Of a DNA stretch of 64,000 nt, positions 47,901 through 62,900 are shown piece after piece. The notes below the pieces were generated by a model. The model saw nothing but the letters and a program-made list of their open reading frames with translations. It searched no databases and was not told the DNA's origin. Within the stretch, counting starts at the first letter, position 1. Each line of letters starts with the position of its first letter. Source of the DNA: Oceanospirillum sp047518265 (GTDB lineage: Bacteria > Pseudomonadota > Gammaproteobacteria > Pseudomonadales > Halomonadaceae); contig JAKZRG010000010.1 in the NCBI GenBank assembly GCA_047518265.1, positions 1 to 64,000 on the forward strand, in the 5' to 3' direction. A program made the translations under genes and the position numbers.

Positions 47901-50900
47901 GTATCTATCAGAGAGAAATTAAAATTACCGTTGTTTTGCCAGACTTCGACGCCAGATTCTGTGGCGTATAGAGCATCCAGGTCATCATCACCATCGATAT
48001 CGGCAAGGTCGACACCCCACCATTCATCCGGCCCAATGCTAATACTCCAGTCTTTGTTCAGGTTACCGGCACCGTCATTTTCAAACACCACATAGGCTTC
48101 AGCCCGATCACGCTGTACATAGCGACCTTCATCCTGTGTTGCAGCAAAGGTCTGAAGTACGTCATCGGCATACATCAGGATAAGATCCTGATCACCATCG
48201 GCATCCAGATCGGCAAAGCTCAGGTTTTGCGGTGAAATATCATAACCCGCACCACTGACAGGAAGATCTGCAGATAGATCCGTAGTAATCGCCACAGGGA
48301 AAAGGCCTGAACCATTATTGTCCCATTGCACCAGTACTTCGTTTTCCAGATCAATGGCAACAAGATCCAGATCATTATCACCATCGATATCCACCAACTC
48401 GGTATCCCAAGCCAGGAAGTCATCAATACCTGAGTCCAAGGTTTGACTGGCTTCAGTAAACGTCCCTTCTGTACCGTCTTGATCGCCCCCTTGGTTCAGC
48501 TGCAAGATAAAATCGCTGTCGATAATATCCATATCGCCATCACTATCCACATCACCGATAGCCATTGGGGTAAAGCTTAGAGTGGTACTGGTGAAGGTGA
48601 AATCACCGTTATTGAGCATCAGCTTGGCTGCATCGTCCCAGCCAGAGTCGGTGATATAACGCACCAGTACATCATTCAGGCCATCACCGTTAAAATCTGC
48701 AGTAAATACCTGAGAGGTATGATTACTGTTACCGCCCGTGCCCGCATCACTAAAGTTACCCTGAGACAGGGCCTGCTCATCCAAATAGATATCACCTGAC
48801 GCATCAGTGCTCAGGGTAATACCTTCTTTGTATTCAATAGGATCGTTGGCCTGCCCAATATTCCCAAAAGGTGTACTCAGTGTCAGGCCATCGTGCAGCA
48901 CATTAATATCACTGCCAATATAGTCCAGAATATCTCCTAAGCTGGCGGTTACCGTGGCACTGCCTGATTCAACCTCGATACGGCCCAGATAGATATCCTG
49001 TTCACCGGTAATATCGGTTGTACCGTTAAGGATCAGGTTATCAATATTCAGATCCGTTACTACCTGCAAATACAGGCCGGCATTCACCTCACCAGACAGA
49101 GCACTCTCGCCTAACTCCAGTTCAAACGGGTTAGCATCGGTACCAAATTCACTCAGGTTTAGCACTAAACCCTCTGCCGAAATATTGGTCACAGTAGTGC
49201 TATCGGTATCATTGCCGTCAAGCATCACGCTACCAGTCAGACCGATAATACCTTCTGCATAAAGGCTGGCAATTTCCAGACTGCCCGATAGGTCTGATAG
49301 ATAGAGATCACCACCGGAACGAGCCGTCAGTTCACCGGACAGGTCTAACGTCAACGGATTCAACTCGGCACCAATACCAATACTCCCACTGGCCTCAAGA
49401 ATAAGGTCTGCACCGATCAAGGTCGTATCAGCAACGGAGCCGTCCCGAGAAATATTACCGTCCACTTTAAGACGGATATCGCCACTACCGGCATCCACCT
49501 GAGCCAGTGTCAGGTCATTATCAGCACCAATATAAACCACACCGTCTGCGGCAATGGTCACGGTACCAGAAGCATCAAGATCCAGATCCTGAGTTTGATA
49601 TAGCTTGATCAGATTAAACTCATCTTCATCAACAATATCGTCACCATCTGAATCAACCCACTCCGTCAGCTCGTTATCACTCACCGAACCATCGTTATTC
49701 AGGTCATCCCATAGATAGAATTCCAAATCCCCGGATTCTGCCGCCAACAGAGCAGCCTTAGTATCATCATCGGTAATATTGTCGATATCACCGTTTTCAA
49801 CGTAGATGATCTCCGCACCATCTGCGTTTTCGCCCAAGGCCTGAGCCGTGGTAAGAGTGATATCAACACCACTGATATTGGCCTCTTCAACGGTAATATC
49901 CGTATCGGCAGTACGAATCACAGAGGAGGATGGCAGGCCCCACAGCAACTGATCAGAGGTCCACACCAAACCGTCAGTAATGTCTGCTTCTTCTGAATCG
50001 GTAAACTGATAACTAAAGCTGTCATCATAGGCGGTGGGATCAAACCCCGTATCGTTATCCGTCACATAGCTGCCGCCTTCACCGTAGATGGCATGTAGCT
50101 CATCCAGACGATCAACAATATCCTGCTCCACCTGATCCACTTCAGCCGAGCTCAATCCCTGACTATCCATGTAATAAGCCCGCAGATCATCGCTGAAGGT
50201 CAGCACCGAATCATCAAAATAATCCAGATCACCACTACCATCATAAACTGCAGCGGCTTCTCTTAACTCCCAGTATTCGTTGTATTCCACGCTGTAAGCG
50301 GCTTGATAACTGGCCAACCACTCAGTTTCACGATCCGTATTGGTCAGATTCATCTCATCCCAAAGATCGACCAGAGCTTCACGGGCTTCTTCGTCGTAAA
50401 CCGTACCCTCTTCTGCCTGTGCATCCACCAGACTACCGGTAGATACATCAATGGTGACATGACCGCCGCTGGAAATGGCTGAGACTAAAGCCAGATCCCC
50501 TTGGACTTCGGTCAGATAGATATCTGATAGAGCAGATACGGTGACTGTCTCTGCATCATCACTACCGGAGTCAATCACTATGGATTGATCGCTGCTGCCA
50601 ATCACACCAGCACTGGAGAGAGAAATACTGTCCGCTTCAATATGAGCATCAATGCCAAGATCATTCAGATCACCCGCCGTAATACCACCGGCGGCGACCT
50701 CAATAGAAACATCTCCTGCGCTATCCACTTCCGTTAGGTTCAGATCACCATCCGCCACATAGATATCAATATCACCGCCGCTGGTATTGGCAACTAAACC
50801 GCCCTCAACATCGGTCATTTCGATATTCAAAGGGGAATCACCACCGATCACACCACTGGCATTCAGATCCAGACTGGCAGCCACAACCACACCATCATCA

Positions 50901-53900
50901 CCGGTACTGATATCACCCTCAGCATTGATAATGACATCACCGCCACGGGCGGCTACTGTGCCTTCAATCGTCAGATCTGCACCCGTATCAATATCCACAT
51001 AACCGTTTTCATTACCGATAAAAACAATATCAATAGGTTGATCTGCTTTAACACTATGGGTGTAAACCTCTTTAAAACCCTGCTCCAATACATAGGTATG
51101 GTCATAGCGAGTTTCTTTATTCACCACTATGCCTGCGACCTTATCGATCTCTGTATATTGCTGGATATATAGGGTGCCCGTACCTCCTGCATAGCTTTCA
51201 GTGAAGGTAAAGGTATAAACATCATCATCACTGCTGTTGGTTAGATAGCTACCAGAGGAGAGAGGGTCGGGATTGGTATAGTCCGTATCTTGCTGGGTCA
51301 AAGAACCATTAGAAACCACATAGGAAGCATCACGTTGTGAGCTTTGATTATTCAGTTCATACACGGTTTCACTGGTATAAGCATTACCTGAGGTCCAGAC
51401 ATAACGTTGATCAGAGGGTAGGAACTGAGCCTGATCCTCACTATCGATCACCTGACCATTACCGTCGACAGAAACAATGCCATCAACCCGTTCAAACAGG
51501 GTTTCCTGATAGTTACGATTAGCATCCAGAATGGATACCGTGCCTTCAATACCCGAACCATCATCGGAACCTTTACCGGCATCCAGATCACCGACAATGA
51601 CCAGATCCAGGCTGGACTCATTATCGATATCAATAGTGCCATAACCGTCCAGTACCCGAATCTCACCACCACCGGTATTGGCAATTTCACCGATCAGTTG
51701 GATATAACCGCCAGACACTTCGATATCAGAGGTCAGCTCCAGATGACCATCCACTACATCGTAACGCACCGAAACATCACCGCTGACCAGATCATCACCC
51801 AGAGTCAGATAACGGTCCGCTTCATTTTCACCGTTTTGATAGTAGTTGGTTACCGCAGATGCAATCTGTTGATATAGGCTACCTTCAGCTTCACTGATCA
51901 CGACCTCATGTTCAGCGATACCGCTTTGGATAATACCGTTTACATTGATGTACTGAGCGTTGACAAAGATATTACCGGCGATGATATCCGGGTCACTGTC
52001 ATCATCCGCAGTAAAGACTGTGGAGGTATCACTGACAAAAGACCTGGAATCTTCATTGGCTTCAGCAATATCCTCATAGAGTTCAATAGGATCACCACCA
52101 AAGTGCAACCATTGGGAACCCGACAGGAAGAAGTCACCGCCACTGGTCAGCCCCAAAGTACCCGCCGTGATATCACCGTTAATCAACAGGCTACCAGTAC
52201 CGCTGTCCAGATTAACGCTACCTTCCAGATTAGAAATATCACCAGAGACCACAATATGAGTATCTACGGTATGGCTAGCTTGCTCTACGTTAGTGACCGT
52301 AATCGAAGGATCGCTTGTAGTCGCTGCAATTGTCAGATCAAAGCCGACGTTATCACCGCTGACATCCTCGTCTTTTAATAACTCGATATCATCATTGGAG
52401 GTCACCCGTACATCATTCAGATAGAGATTACCGCCGAAGCTTTCCGGGATTTCCAGACCACTCAGATCCAGACTCTTATCCGTATTATTGATAATTTCAA
52501 TGGTGACATCACCCGGTGCGATAATATTACCGTCACCAGTCAGAGCATCCGCATCCACCAGAATATTCCCGGAGCGGGCATTCACCTCATCAATAACATA
52601 GAAATCCAGAGCAATATCGGTTTCATAGAGAATTTCACCACTCGCGGCATCAAAGGAGGCAGTACCTCCCAGACCTGTGATCACATCCAGCCAGTATTCG
52701 ATCTCCGCTTCATAGACCTCTTCCTGATCCGTATCTATGTACTCGACCCATAACTCCACCAACTCATCCAGATAATCACCAAAGGTGGCACTGACCGTTC
52801 TGGCTTCATCCAGGGAGATAGAGATCGACTCCCCTTCAAAAGTCATGGTGTCATCTTCGGCAATGGTTAGGGTCTGTACCGCATCCACACCCACTTCAAC
52901 CGTGCCATCTACGATTACCGTGTTAAACACCTCAAAATCTTCATCGCCGCCATAGGAAGTGGTGTAACCGCTCTCAATGGCCAGACCATACATCAGGTCC
53001 AGACCTTCATCGGTGAGCATATGCACATCCGTATGACCTGTGACCGTCGCACCAGAGGCGATATCGATTTGGTTATATTGAGTAGCTCGCGCCTGAGCCG
53101 TAGCTTCCGGAAAAGCACCAGCGGCTTGAGAATAAGCGCCACCGACGGCAGACAGCGTAAATTGGTTGGTCTCTGGCACATCGTCCAAAGATTCCAACAC
53201 CTCATTCTGACCGGCCAACAGCTTGATATCACCCTCAGCTTCCAACGTGGCACCGGAAGCCAGATTCACTTCGTTTTCACTGTCCACCGTCGCACGGGCC
53301 ACGGTATCCGGTATCGTAATCAGGCCAGAAGCATGAGCGGAAGCATTCACATCCAGATCCGCTTCCGACCAACTGGCCAATAGAATTTCACCGGCACTGC
53401 TCAGGTCTGCATCCCCCACATTAATGCGGGCGTCATATTGATTCAGTTTGATCCAGGTATCCAGATCCGTACCCGAGCCTACAGCACCGTTGACCAATTC
53501 ACCTTCGGCACTCAGCTCCGAGGTGTTATGAGCTAATAAAGAGAAATTCTCATCGCTGCCGTCGTCACCTTCACTACTGCTTAGAATCAGGCTGGCACCA
53601 TCAGAAATATTAACGCTGGTATCCTGTTCTACGGTAACCGTGGCATCCACTGTCGCACCGCCAGCAAAGCTGCCAGAGGTGGAGTAAACATCAATTTTAT
53701 CCTTGCCATCGGTGGCACCGGAGCGGTTCTGAGCTTCAATGGTGATGGATTCTGCGTTGACTCTCTGGTTACGACCCACGGTTGCGGCCACTGTAGCTAC
53801 TAGCGCCGCATCAAGACCTGCACCACTGACACTCACTAAACCGCTAATAGAGGTATTTTCCACCTCGCCATTCAGTTCTGTGGTGTGATCAGACAAAATG

Positions 53901-56900
53901 GTCAGAGTTGTCACATCAATCCCTGTATCGCCACCGCCTGAACCGTCTTCAATACCTGCTTCTGTATTTGCGGTCAGAGTGATATTTACATCGGCGGCCA
54001 TGGCATCATCACCCGCCCCAAAGCTACCAATTAACGAGCCGCTGCCCACTTCGGCACGGGCTTCCAGACTATCGTTCGCCTCGGCTTTAATGACCAGAGC
54101 ACTGGCATCCACCTCAGCATCGCCGCCCAGAGTAGCCTTGGTATCAACATCATTATCCAGCTCAACAAAGTTGGCACCAATGGCGGTAATGCCGCCGCCC
54201 GCACCACCATTACCTTCGGCAAACAGGCCTGTTTCGGTTTCTGCTGTAATACTGATGGTTCCAGCCACATCCAGCACACTATCGGAGCCAATCGTCGCTA
54301 TCGTGGAACCCTGAGCATTGGAGCTGAATAAAGTGGCTTGTATACCGACAATAATAGAAGCGGATACACCGTATCCGTAGGTATAGGCAGATTCATCAAA
54401 ACCATCCCTTAGTCCCTGTAGGGCTGAAACGGTTAAATCGCCTGCTTTGATAGAGTTATCTTGGCCAATGGAGGCAGTAACATCTGGCGAGACATAGGTA
54501 TCTGCCAGTGCCGCACCAGCAGAAGCGATAGAGGACAGGGTAACCCCAAAGACCTCACTCTTACCTCTGACGCGGGCTTCAGCCGTAACCTCAACCTCAT
54601 TATCCGCATAGATAGCAACAGACTGTCCCGTACTGGCGGTCACATCGCCATCCACATGGGTTTCGATATCGACACCTGTGCCAGCAGCCACACCCGCAGA
54701 ACCGGCATAACCCTCTGTGCGGCCACGATCATTACTCTCTGCGCTGATCGTCACAGACCCCAGATGATCATCACTGGTGCCCAGGGTAACGCTGTCTTTC
54801 ACCTCTGCCGAGGCTTCACCAGAAACATACACTCTGGCGGCAGAAACCCCCACGCCAACCACACCAATGGAACCACCGGCACTGCGTGCCTGGTGATCCA
54901 TATCCCGGCTGGAAGAAACGGTTAACTCATCGGTCTGACGAATATCCGCACCGGAGCCAATAGACGCTTGCTGTCGAGAGGTATCATCCACTTCGGAATA
55001 CTGCAGGGCGATGCCAACAATACCGCCAGCACCAGCATAAGCTTCCAACTCAACATCATGATCCGCAGAGGTTTCTACCAAGAGATAGCCATCATTGGTC
55101 ACCAGAGCATCGGTACCAATATAAGCAGTCGCATGGGCTTCAATATCAACAATACCCACAGCACCACCGGCACTGGCCAGACCTGCTGCCAGACCACCGA
55201 TCCAGACTTCGCCGTCAACACGGGTACGGGCTTCTACCTCTACCGTATCGCCTACCTCAACCAAAGAGCCATCAACAATAAAGGCCGTGGTTCCACTGGC
55301 AACATCAGAAGCACCGCTACCGCTGCGATTAATATTGCTATCAATTTCATTGGAAGCGCTACTGGTTTCGTCGCTGATATCCTCCGAGTTATCACCATAA
55401 GCGGTATCCTCATCATCAGAGGCGTAATCTGTCAGGCCATTACCGGATGTCGCATCTGACGTCGCATCCTGAGTATCGGTCTCGGTGTCATTGCCATCAT
55501 CATCGGTCAGGGCTGAACTGCTACTATCATCTGCCGTGTAGGAATCATCCAGATCACCACCGATACTCAATACAGCCACTGCACCGGTAATGCCCACGGC
55601 ACCTGCTGCGGCACTAAAGGAAACAATATCCAATTCCGTATTGGACAGCGCCGCCACCTCCAAATCATCCTTGGCGTACAAAGTGCCGCCGACATACGCC
55701 GAGGTATCGTTCTTAATCTCACCAACAATCACACCACCGGCCAGACCACCATACAGGCCACCGGCCACAGCACCGGTACTACTGGTCAGACCGATACTGT
55801 TCAGTGCCGTCACATGGATATCCTGATCACTATCAGCATTATCCTGTTCATCATTAATAATGGCACCAGACTCAATATAAGCCTGGGTATCAGAATCGGT
55901 GATCTGCCAGACAACAGCACCGGCGATACCTGCCTTGCTACCAATGCCCCCGGCAACGCCTAGGTTGTACAGATTCTCGGTGGAGTACGCACTGACAACC
56001 ACCCCACTCACACCAGACACCTGATTAAAACTACCGTTATCGGCAATCGTGCCATCCGCAACCGTGAGACTATCGCCCTTAGCGTAAGCGTTCACATCTG
56101 CACCGCTGTAAATAGCCGCACGGGTGTCCTTATATACGCCCACGGAGATCACACCGGCCCCCAGACCACCACCGTTCAAGGCGATTCCCACACCACCGGC
56201 AATCAAATCATTGTCAGTATGATCGTTCGCTTCCACAATCACATTGCCACCAGCGGTTACTGTTGCAGCACCTATCGTGGCATAAGTGGTGTCATATATA
56301 CCGACCCCACGTAGAGAACCGGCAATCGCCCCATAACCGGAACCGGCAATACCTGCATCCGCACTGGCCAGAATCACACTGTTATTGGCAGTGACACTGA
56401 CATCATCAGCGGCACTGACTACGCTGTCATCACCAATCCAGGCCTTAGCGGTCTGGTCGATCACAGTCAGACCAGCTGCAATAGTCGCCGCCATATCGTT
56501 GGCATCAAAAGATGCAGCTACCGCACCGGCAATGCCCCGATGAAAACCATCGTTGCCTGCGGCCAGTAATACAGACTGCTCAGCACCGTCAGAGTCTGTA
56601 TTCTGGTTAACACTGACCGCATCACCGATATAAGCCTTAGTGGTGACATTGTAGAAATTAAATACACCGGAGAGCTGTATGGCAGAGCCACTGGTGGATA
56701 CCGAGGCCCCCACCGCATACAGTTCAACTTCATCCCGGTTGGTAGCACTGATCGCCAGGCCTTTAAAATCCTCTTGGGTTTCAGCCTCTGCACCGCGCTC
56801 ATCGATAAATTTATCCAGATCCAGATCGGAATTATCCATATCCAAACCTTTCAGATCACCGGAATCCTCATCCAGAGAGCCGTCAGAAGTATCATCTGAC

Positions 56901-59900
56901 CAGTTACCGCTGAACTCACCGGTACGCACGGTAAGACCATCCCGATTACCTTCCGCATCGAGAGTGGCATTGTCATCCACGTAAGCTTCGATACGCTTGG
57001 TCACCACAGGCACCACAACCGCGCCCCCTAAGCCTGCATCACTACCAAAAACCAGTGAGCCTGTACCCACATCCACTTCGGTCTGATCATCGGCGGTAAT
57101 CACAATACTGCCTTGCGCGTAGAGATCGGCATCACCCACTTCCGCATAGGTATCCAGGGTATAGCGGGATACCCCGACACTACCGGCCAGAGCTGCATCT
57201 TTACTCAGACCGATAGCACCGGCAACGGAGATCACTTTTTCATCAGATAGGGATTCAACAATAATATTGTTCGTGGCATCGATATCTGCGCCATCACGCA
57301 CCTCAGCACGGGTCACCTTATCCAGTACCAGCACATCAATACCGGCACCGTAGCCACCCTGACCACCATAAGCCAAGGCTCCGGCAACACCGATGATATC
57401 GGTATCACTGCCCGCACGGATAATGACCGATTGCTCATCACTTTCATCAGAAGTGGCCGTATTAATATCAGTATTTGCAGCAACAATAGCCTCTGTAGTT
57501 TCATCCACGTAGGTCAAAGTTACCGAACCTGCAATACCGGTACCGGAGCGACTGATACTGCCTGCTGCTGCAATATTCGTGATATCACCGCCGTGTAACG
57601 CAGTGACCATGACCCCTTTAGCGCTGTCATAATCAACATCATCATCACCATCAATGGTGCCATCAATAACCGTGATTGCAGCCTGATTAGCGTTGGCCTG
57701 AACATCAACACCTGGATCAAACGCGGCAAGGGTGTAACTGGTTGCAACAACGGAAGAAGACGCAATACCCACAGACACCGTGGGTGTGGTTGAGGTACCA
57801 AACAAACTGGAAAGCGAAATACTGCCCGCAAGACTGAATACTTCACTCTGATCACGGGCGGAGACCCGTACATTGCCATCTGCCAACAAACGGCTGCTGC
57901 CCGCCACCAGTGCAACGGTTGATGTGTCCACTAAACCAATACTGAAGGAACCAGAAAAAGCTCCCGTTGAGGCTAAAGCACCACCTGCAGCAATAGAAAT
58001 CAGTTTACTGTCGGATTCGCTGTCTACCGTAATATCGCCCTCAGTAGCAGTGACATCGGCATTGTAAATCGCGGCTTTAACCTCAGTAGCGATATTACTG
58101 ACGGAGAACGCAGCACCCACCGCCGCATCGTTTACCCCAGAGGAAAGTGCCAAAGATACCCCGGCACCACCCGTGACAGACACTATCACGCTGTCATCTT
58201 CGGCTTGCAGACTGACGGCACTACCTTCGACGCCTTCATTCAGCTGACCATCTATAGTGGCCGTGGTCTCAGTATCAATCAGGTTATAAGCAAAGCTACC
58301 GCCCAGAGCGAACGCATTCTGATTGGCCTTATTGGTCGTAGTCAGCGCAAAGCCAATGCCAGTACTGACTACATCATTATCAGAAATCGCCTCTATAGCA
58401 ATGGTACCACTACTGTACAGATCGGAATCTCTTACCGAGGCAACCACACCATCCTGAGGATGCTCAATAAAGTTCAACGAGAAGGCGATACCTACAGCGG
58501 TTTTGCTATTGGTTGATAGCCGACTTGCAGGATTCATTTGATCAAGCTGGAAGGCTCCAGCAAAATCCATTGCCACAGCACCACTCAGGGCAAAGACTTC
58601 ACTCTTTTCACGGGCGCTAAGATCAACTCCGCCGTAGACATCAATATCGGAACCGTCTTCAATTAAAGCGTAGGTATCATTCTCAATCTGATTGACAACA
58701 ACGGATGCGGCAAAGGCCAGTTTTCCCGTAGTTATCGCACCGGAAACCGCTACGCCGACGGTGTCGGCCTTATTATCAACATCCAGAACCAGATCACCCT
58801 GAATGGTGATATCAGAAGCACTGATTGTCGCTTCTGTATCATTATCAATCGTGTTGGCAACGGAGGCTCCGGCCAGAGCATAACCATTATCCCCGCCAGT
58901 ACTCAGGGCAACACCGCCAGCGCCCCCCCAGAGCAGGCTGTCATTCTCTGAATCCAGAGTTAAATCACCGCCAGTGGTCAGCGTGGCATCATAGATAGAA
59001 GCATTTGTCGTATCATCAATACGATTCACCACTACACTGGCCGCAGCGGCCAGTCCTGTGCGACCATTGATGATACTCACCTGCTTACCCATAGAATCAA
59101 AGTTACTTCCTTTAGCACCAATATTCTGAGTGGAAATCTTAGTGCCTGCCAAAGCAACGCTACCTAAAGTACCCGTATTCGTAGCGAGTACCTGAGTTTC
59201 ACCACCGGTATTGATACTACCTTCAGAGGCAATATCTTTATCCCCCAACGTATGCTCTGTACCTGTTGCCACGGAAGCATCCAGCTCAATCGCCGTTGCG
59301 TTGTTGGCATCTTCAGCACTGGCCGCCAGTTGGTAGCTGTAATCATCCACTTTGATCACATAGTAGGTGGTGCCTGTGGTTAAACCACCAATATCGCTGC
59401 CATCACCGGAATCATAGGTGACCGCATCACCGGTTAACCAACCATGGTGGCTGTCATATTCGATCGTATCCGTGGAAGAGTCCACCACCACCTCAGCTCG
59501 TATAGGCCGAGCAATGGTGTGACTTGAACCCGTCGCGTCAGTAGTATCCAATTCCAATACCTCAGGATCATCCGAGGTTGCCATGGCATAACTTTCCGCC
59601 AATTGAATACTGGTATCTCCTGATACCACAACGTAATAGATAGTGGTTTCGGACAAGCCATAAATCTCATCACCAAAACCGCGGCTGTAAATGACTTCAT
59701 CACCATCACTAAAGCCGTGTTCATAGCCCAGATCGATTGTATCGTTGCTAACGGCATCACTTGGATTAAAGGTATGGCCAAAGCCATGGGACGGATTTGT
59801 GGCAATGGTGGGGTCGTAATCCAAACTAAAGCGGTGCTCACTACCGGTGGCGGCGCTGGCATCCAACTCAATACGATAATCCGGCGTTAAAATATGACCA

Positions 59901-62900
59901 TCGCCAGTGGCAGTAGAAGCATCCAGAGCTATGCGTACATCTGCAGCGCGCAGACTGTGCAGCTCATTATCCGCAATACCAGTATTTGCAATGGTAATGG
60001 CATTACCGGCAATGGCATCATCGTAGCTGGCCGCCAGTTGCACCATCGTTTCTGGTGTATCTAGGTCCGTATCCGTAGAGTCTAGGGTAATAACGTAATA
60101 GATTTCACCCTCAGTCAGCCCTGTAATCTCAGTGCCTCCCTGGGCACTGTAAACCAGAGCATCACCATCCTGATAATCATGGAAAATATAAAGATCAATA
60201 GTGTCCAGATCACCGTCACCGTTGGCATCAACCAAAAACTCTACGGTACTAACGGTACCTTCCGCATCACTGCCTTCCACGCCAACAGGGGCGAACTCCA
60301 CCAGATCACCCAAATGGGCATCATCTTCCGTTTCTGCCAGAGCGATACGGGTGCTGTCGATCACAATGGCATAATAAAGCGTATCGTCTGCCAAACCATC
60401 AATGGCGTCACCACCTAGGGTGTCGTAACGCACCGCATCACCGGTTAACAAACCATGTTCATAACCAAAATCGATCACCTCAATCTGGCCATCGGCTCGG
60501 TCAGTGCTCGCTTGCACGCCATCCGCAGGTGCCAGTAGTTGATGCAGGCTATGAGCCACACCCGAGGCATCAGAGGTATCCAATGTAATGGCAGTGCCTG
60601 ACTCAGCATTGGATTCACTGGCAGCCAGTTGAATCACACTGGCATCATCAGAGTCAACAATCACCCAATAGGTTTCACCGTTCACCAGACCATCAATAGC
60701 CTGACCGCCCCCGGAGGAATACACCGCAGCATCACCGGTTTGCCAGGCATGATCATCCCCGGCACTGAGTTCGCTATCACTGATAGTGGAATCCGGTGAG
60801 AATACCCAAAGCCTGTTACTACGGGCATCGGTAGAAGAGTTTGTCAGTGCGATACTGGTATCATCAATGGTAATCACATAGTAGATTTCACCATCTTCCA
60901 GACCATCAATTACCGTACCACTACCGGCACTGTAAGTGACCTGATCCCCGGTATTAAAACCGTGGGCATAACCCAGATCAATCACCTGATTACTGCTACT
61001 GACAGCCGTTGCATCAAAATAAGTAGAAGCATCATTACTGGCTTCTGCTGCAGAGCGGGCTAGATAAAAAGCGCTGTCACTATCGACCGAGGCGTAATAC
61101 ACCTCACCATCCACCAAGCCTTCAATGGATAGATCGTCTCCGGCGGTATAGGCCACTTCATCACCGGTTGAGAAGCCATGGTCATAACCCACTTCAACCA
61201 GACCGGAGCTATCGATACCGACTCCAGGGGCATAGTCATCCCCCAGTGAGGTTTGAGATGAGCCAATAATAGCCTCTGTGGTACGGTCCACCTGATTGAC
61301 CGTAACACCAATACCAATGCCTACGTTATATCCAATCGTAAAACCGCCACTGCCGGTATAGGCTCTGGAATCATCCTCCGCCAGCACCAGCATATTGATA
61401 TCGGTCTCGTAGAAATAATCCACTTCACCATCCGCTTTAATATCCACGGTTTTACCGGTGATGTGTTCGTCATTACTGTTCAGATTACCGTTATTGGTAG
61501 AATCCAGGCTGACGATAATCTCTTCAACCTGACGATCCTCATAGAGATCCGGGCGCAAAGTATGCCCAGTACCTGTGGCCGTTGAAGTGTCTATCTCAAT
61601 TAAATAATCTGATTTATTAACAAGGGTGTCATCCAACGAATCGGCAAAAAGGGTGTAATAGAAAGCCTCGTTAGACGTTTTAGCCAGATAGACACTGGTA
61701 TCATCAGCAGGAACGACGTAGTAGGTATCACCGTCGTTTAAGCCATCAACGGGATCTCCACCACCTGCGGAATAGACAACGGGCTGACCAGATTCCAAGC
61801 CGTGGTCAAAGCCCATATCAATGCTATAACTATTACCATCAGAATTAGCAGGATCAAATCCAGGGAAGAAATTATGGGATTCGCCAGAAGTCGTATCCAG
61901 GTTCAGATCTATCGCCGTTTCAGCAATGGCATCAGCATAACTGGTTGCCAGACTCAGTACATTGTCATCCACAGCGATCACATAATAGGTTTCACCATCG
62001 CTAAGACCTCCAATATCTGAAGCGTTGGCGTCATAACCACTATCACCATTGTCGTAGACCACTGCATCGCCGGTACTCAGATTATGAGCGTAAGACAGGG
62101 TGATAGTATTTTCATCTTCATCCAGACGGGTGATATCGCTGCCGTCCTCTTCCTCGTCGTATGCCTCAAAAGGATTAAACATCATCACCGAGGTGAACAG
62201 GCTGTCTTCGGTTTGGGAATCAGAATCAATATCCATAGGCACTTCAACCGTGCCATCCCCCAGATCAATCTGAGCCGACTCATGCACTTTAGCCTGGGTC
62301 GTGTTATCCACCTCATGCCAGACAAAAGCACCGTTGAAGGCAAAGCCACCCGCACCACCACCCTGAACGGCGGCTCCTACATCCGCCATATCCGTATCGG
62401 CATAGACCAGTAAACTATCCGCTTCCAGATCCACTTCTGATTTAATTTCAGCCTTTACGGTATTGTCGTAATCGATAACCAGCACCGAGCCACCAACACC
62501 AGCACCATCATCTTTTTCCGATTCAAAATTTTCGCCATAAGAGAAGCTGGTACCACCGGCAAAGTTCAGAGTATCCATCTCACTAACAGCGATGACGGAT
62601 ACATCACCCGAGGCATTAATAACAGTGCCATCCGCGATAAAAGCACGGGCATCATTATTAATTTCCAGTACGTTAACGCTGCCACCGATAGCGACCTTAT
62701 CAGCACTACTGGTTGCTAAAGACCAACTGGTAAAAATACCGTCATCCAGATCATAGCCAGAACTTAGCCCCTGCACCCAAGCATCGGAGTCACCAATATT
62801 ATTTTCATCAAAGTAGGAGTTCAGAGGTACTTCAACATGGGAATCAAGAGTTAGATCCCCGGCGAGCGTTACCTGAGCACCACTGCCGATATAGGCATAA

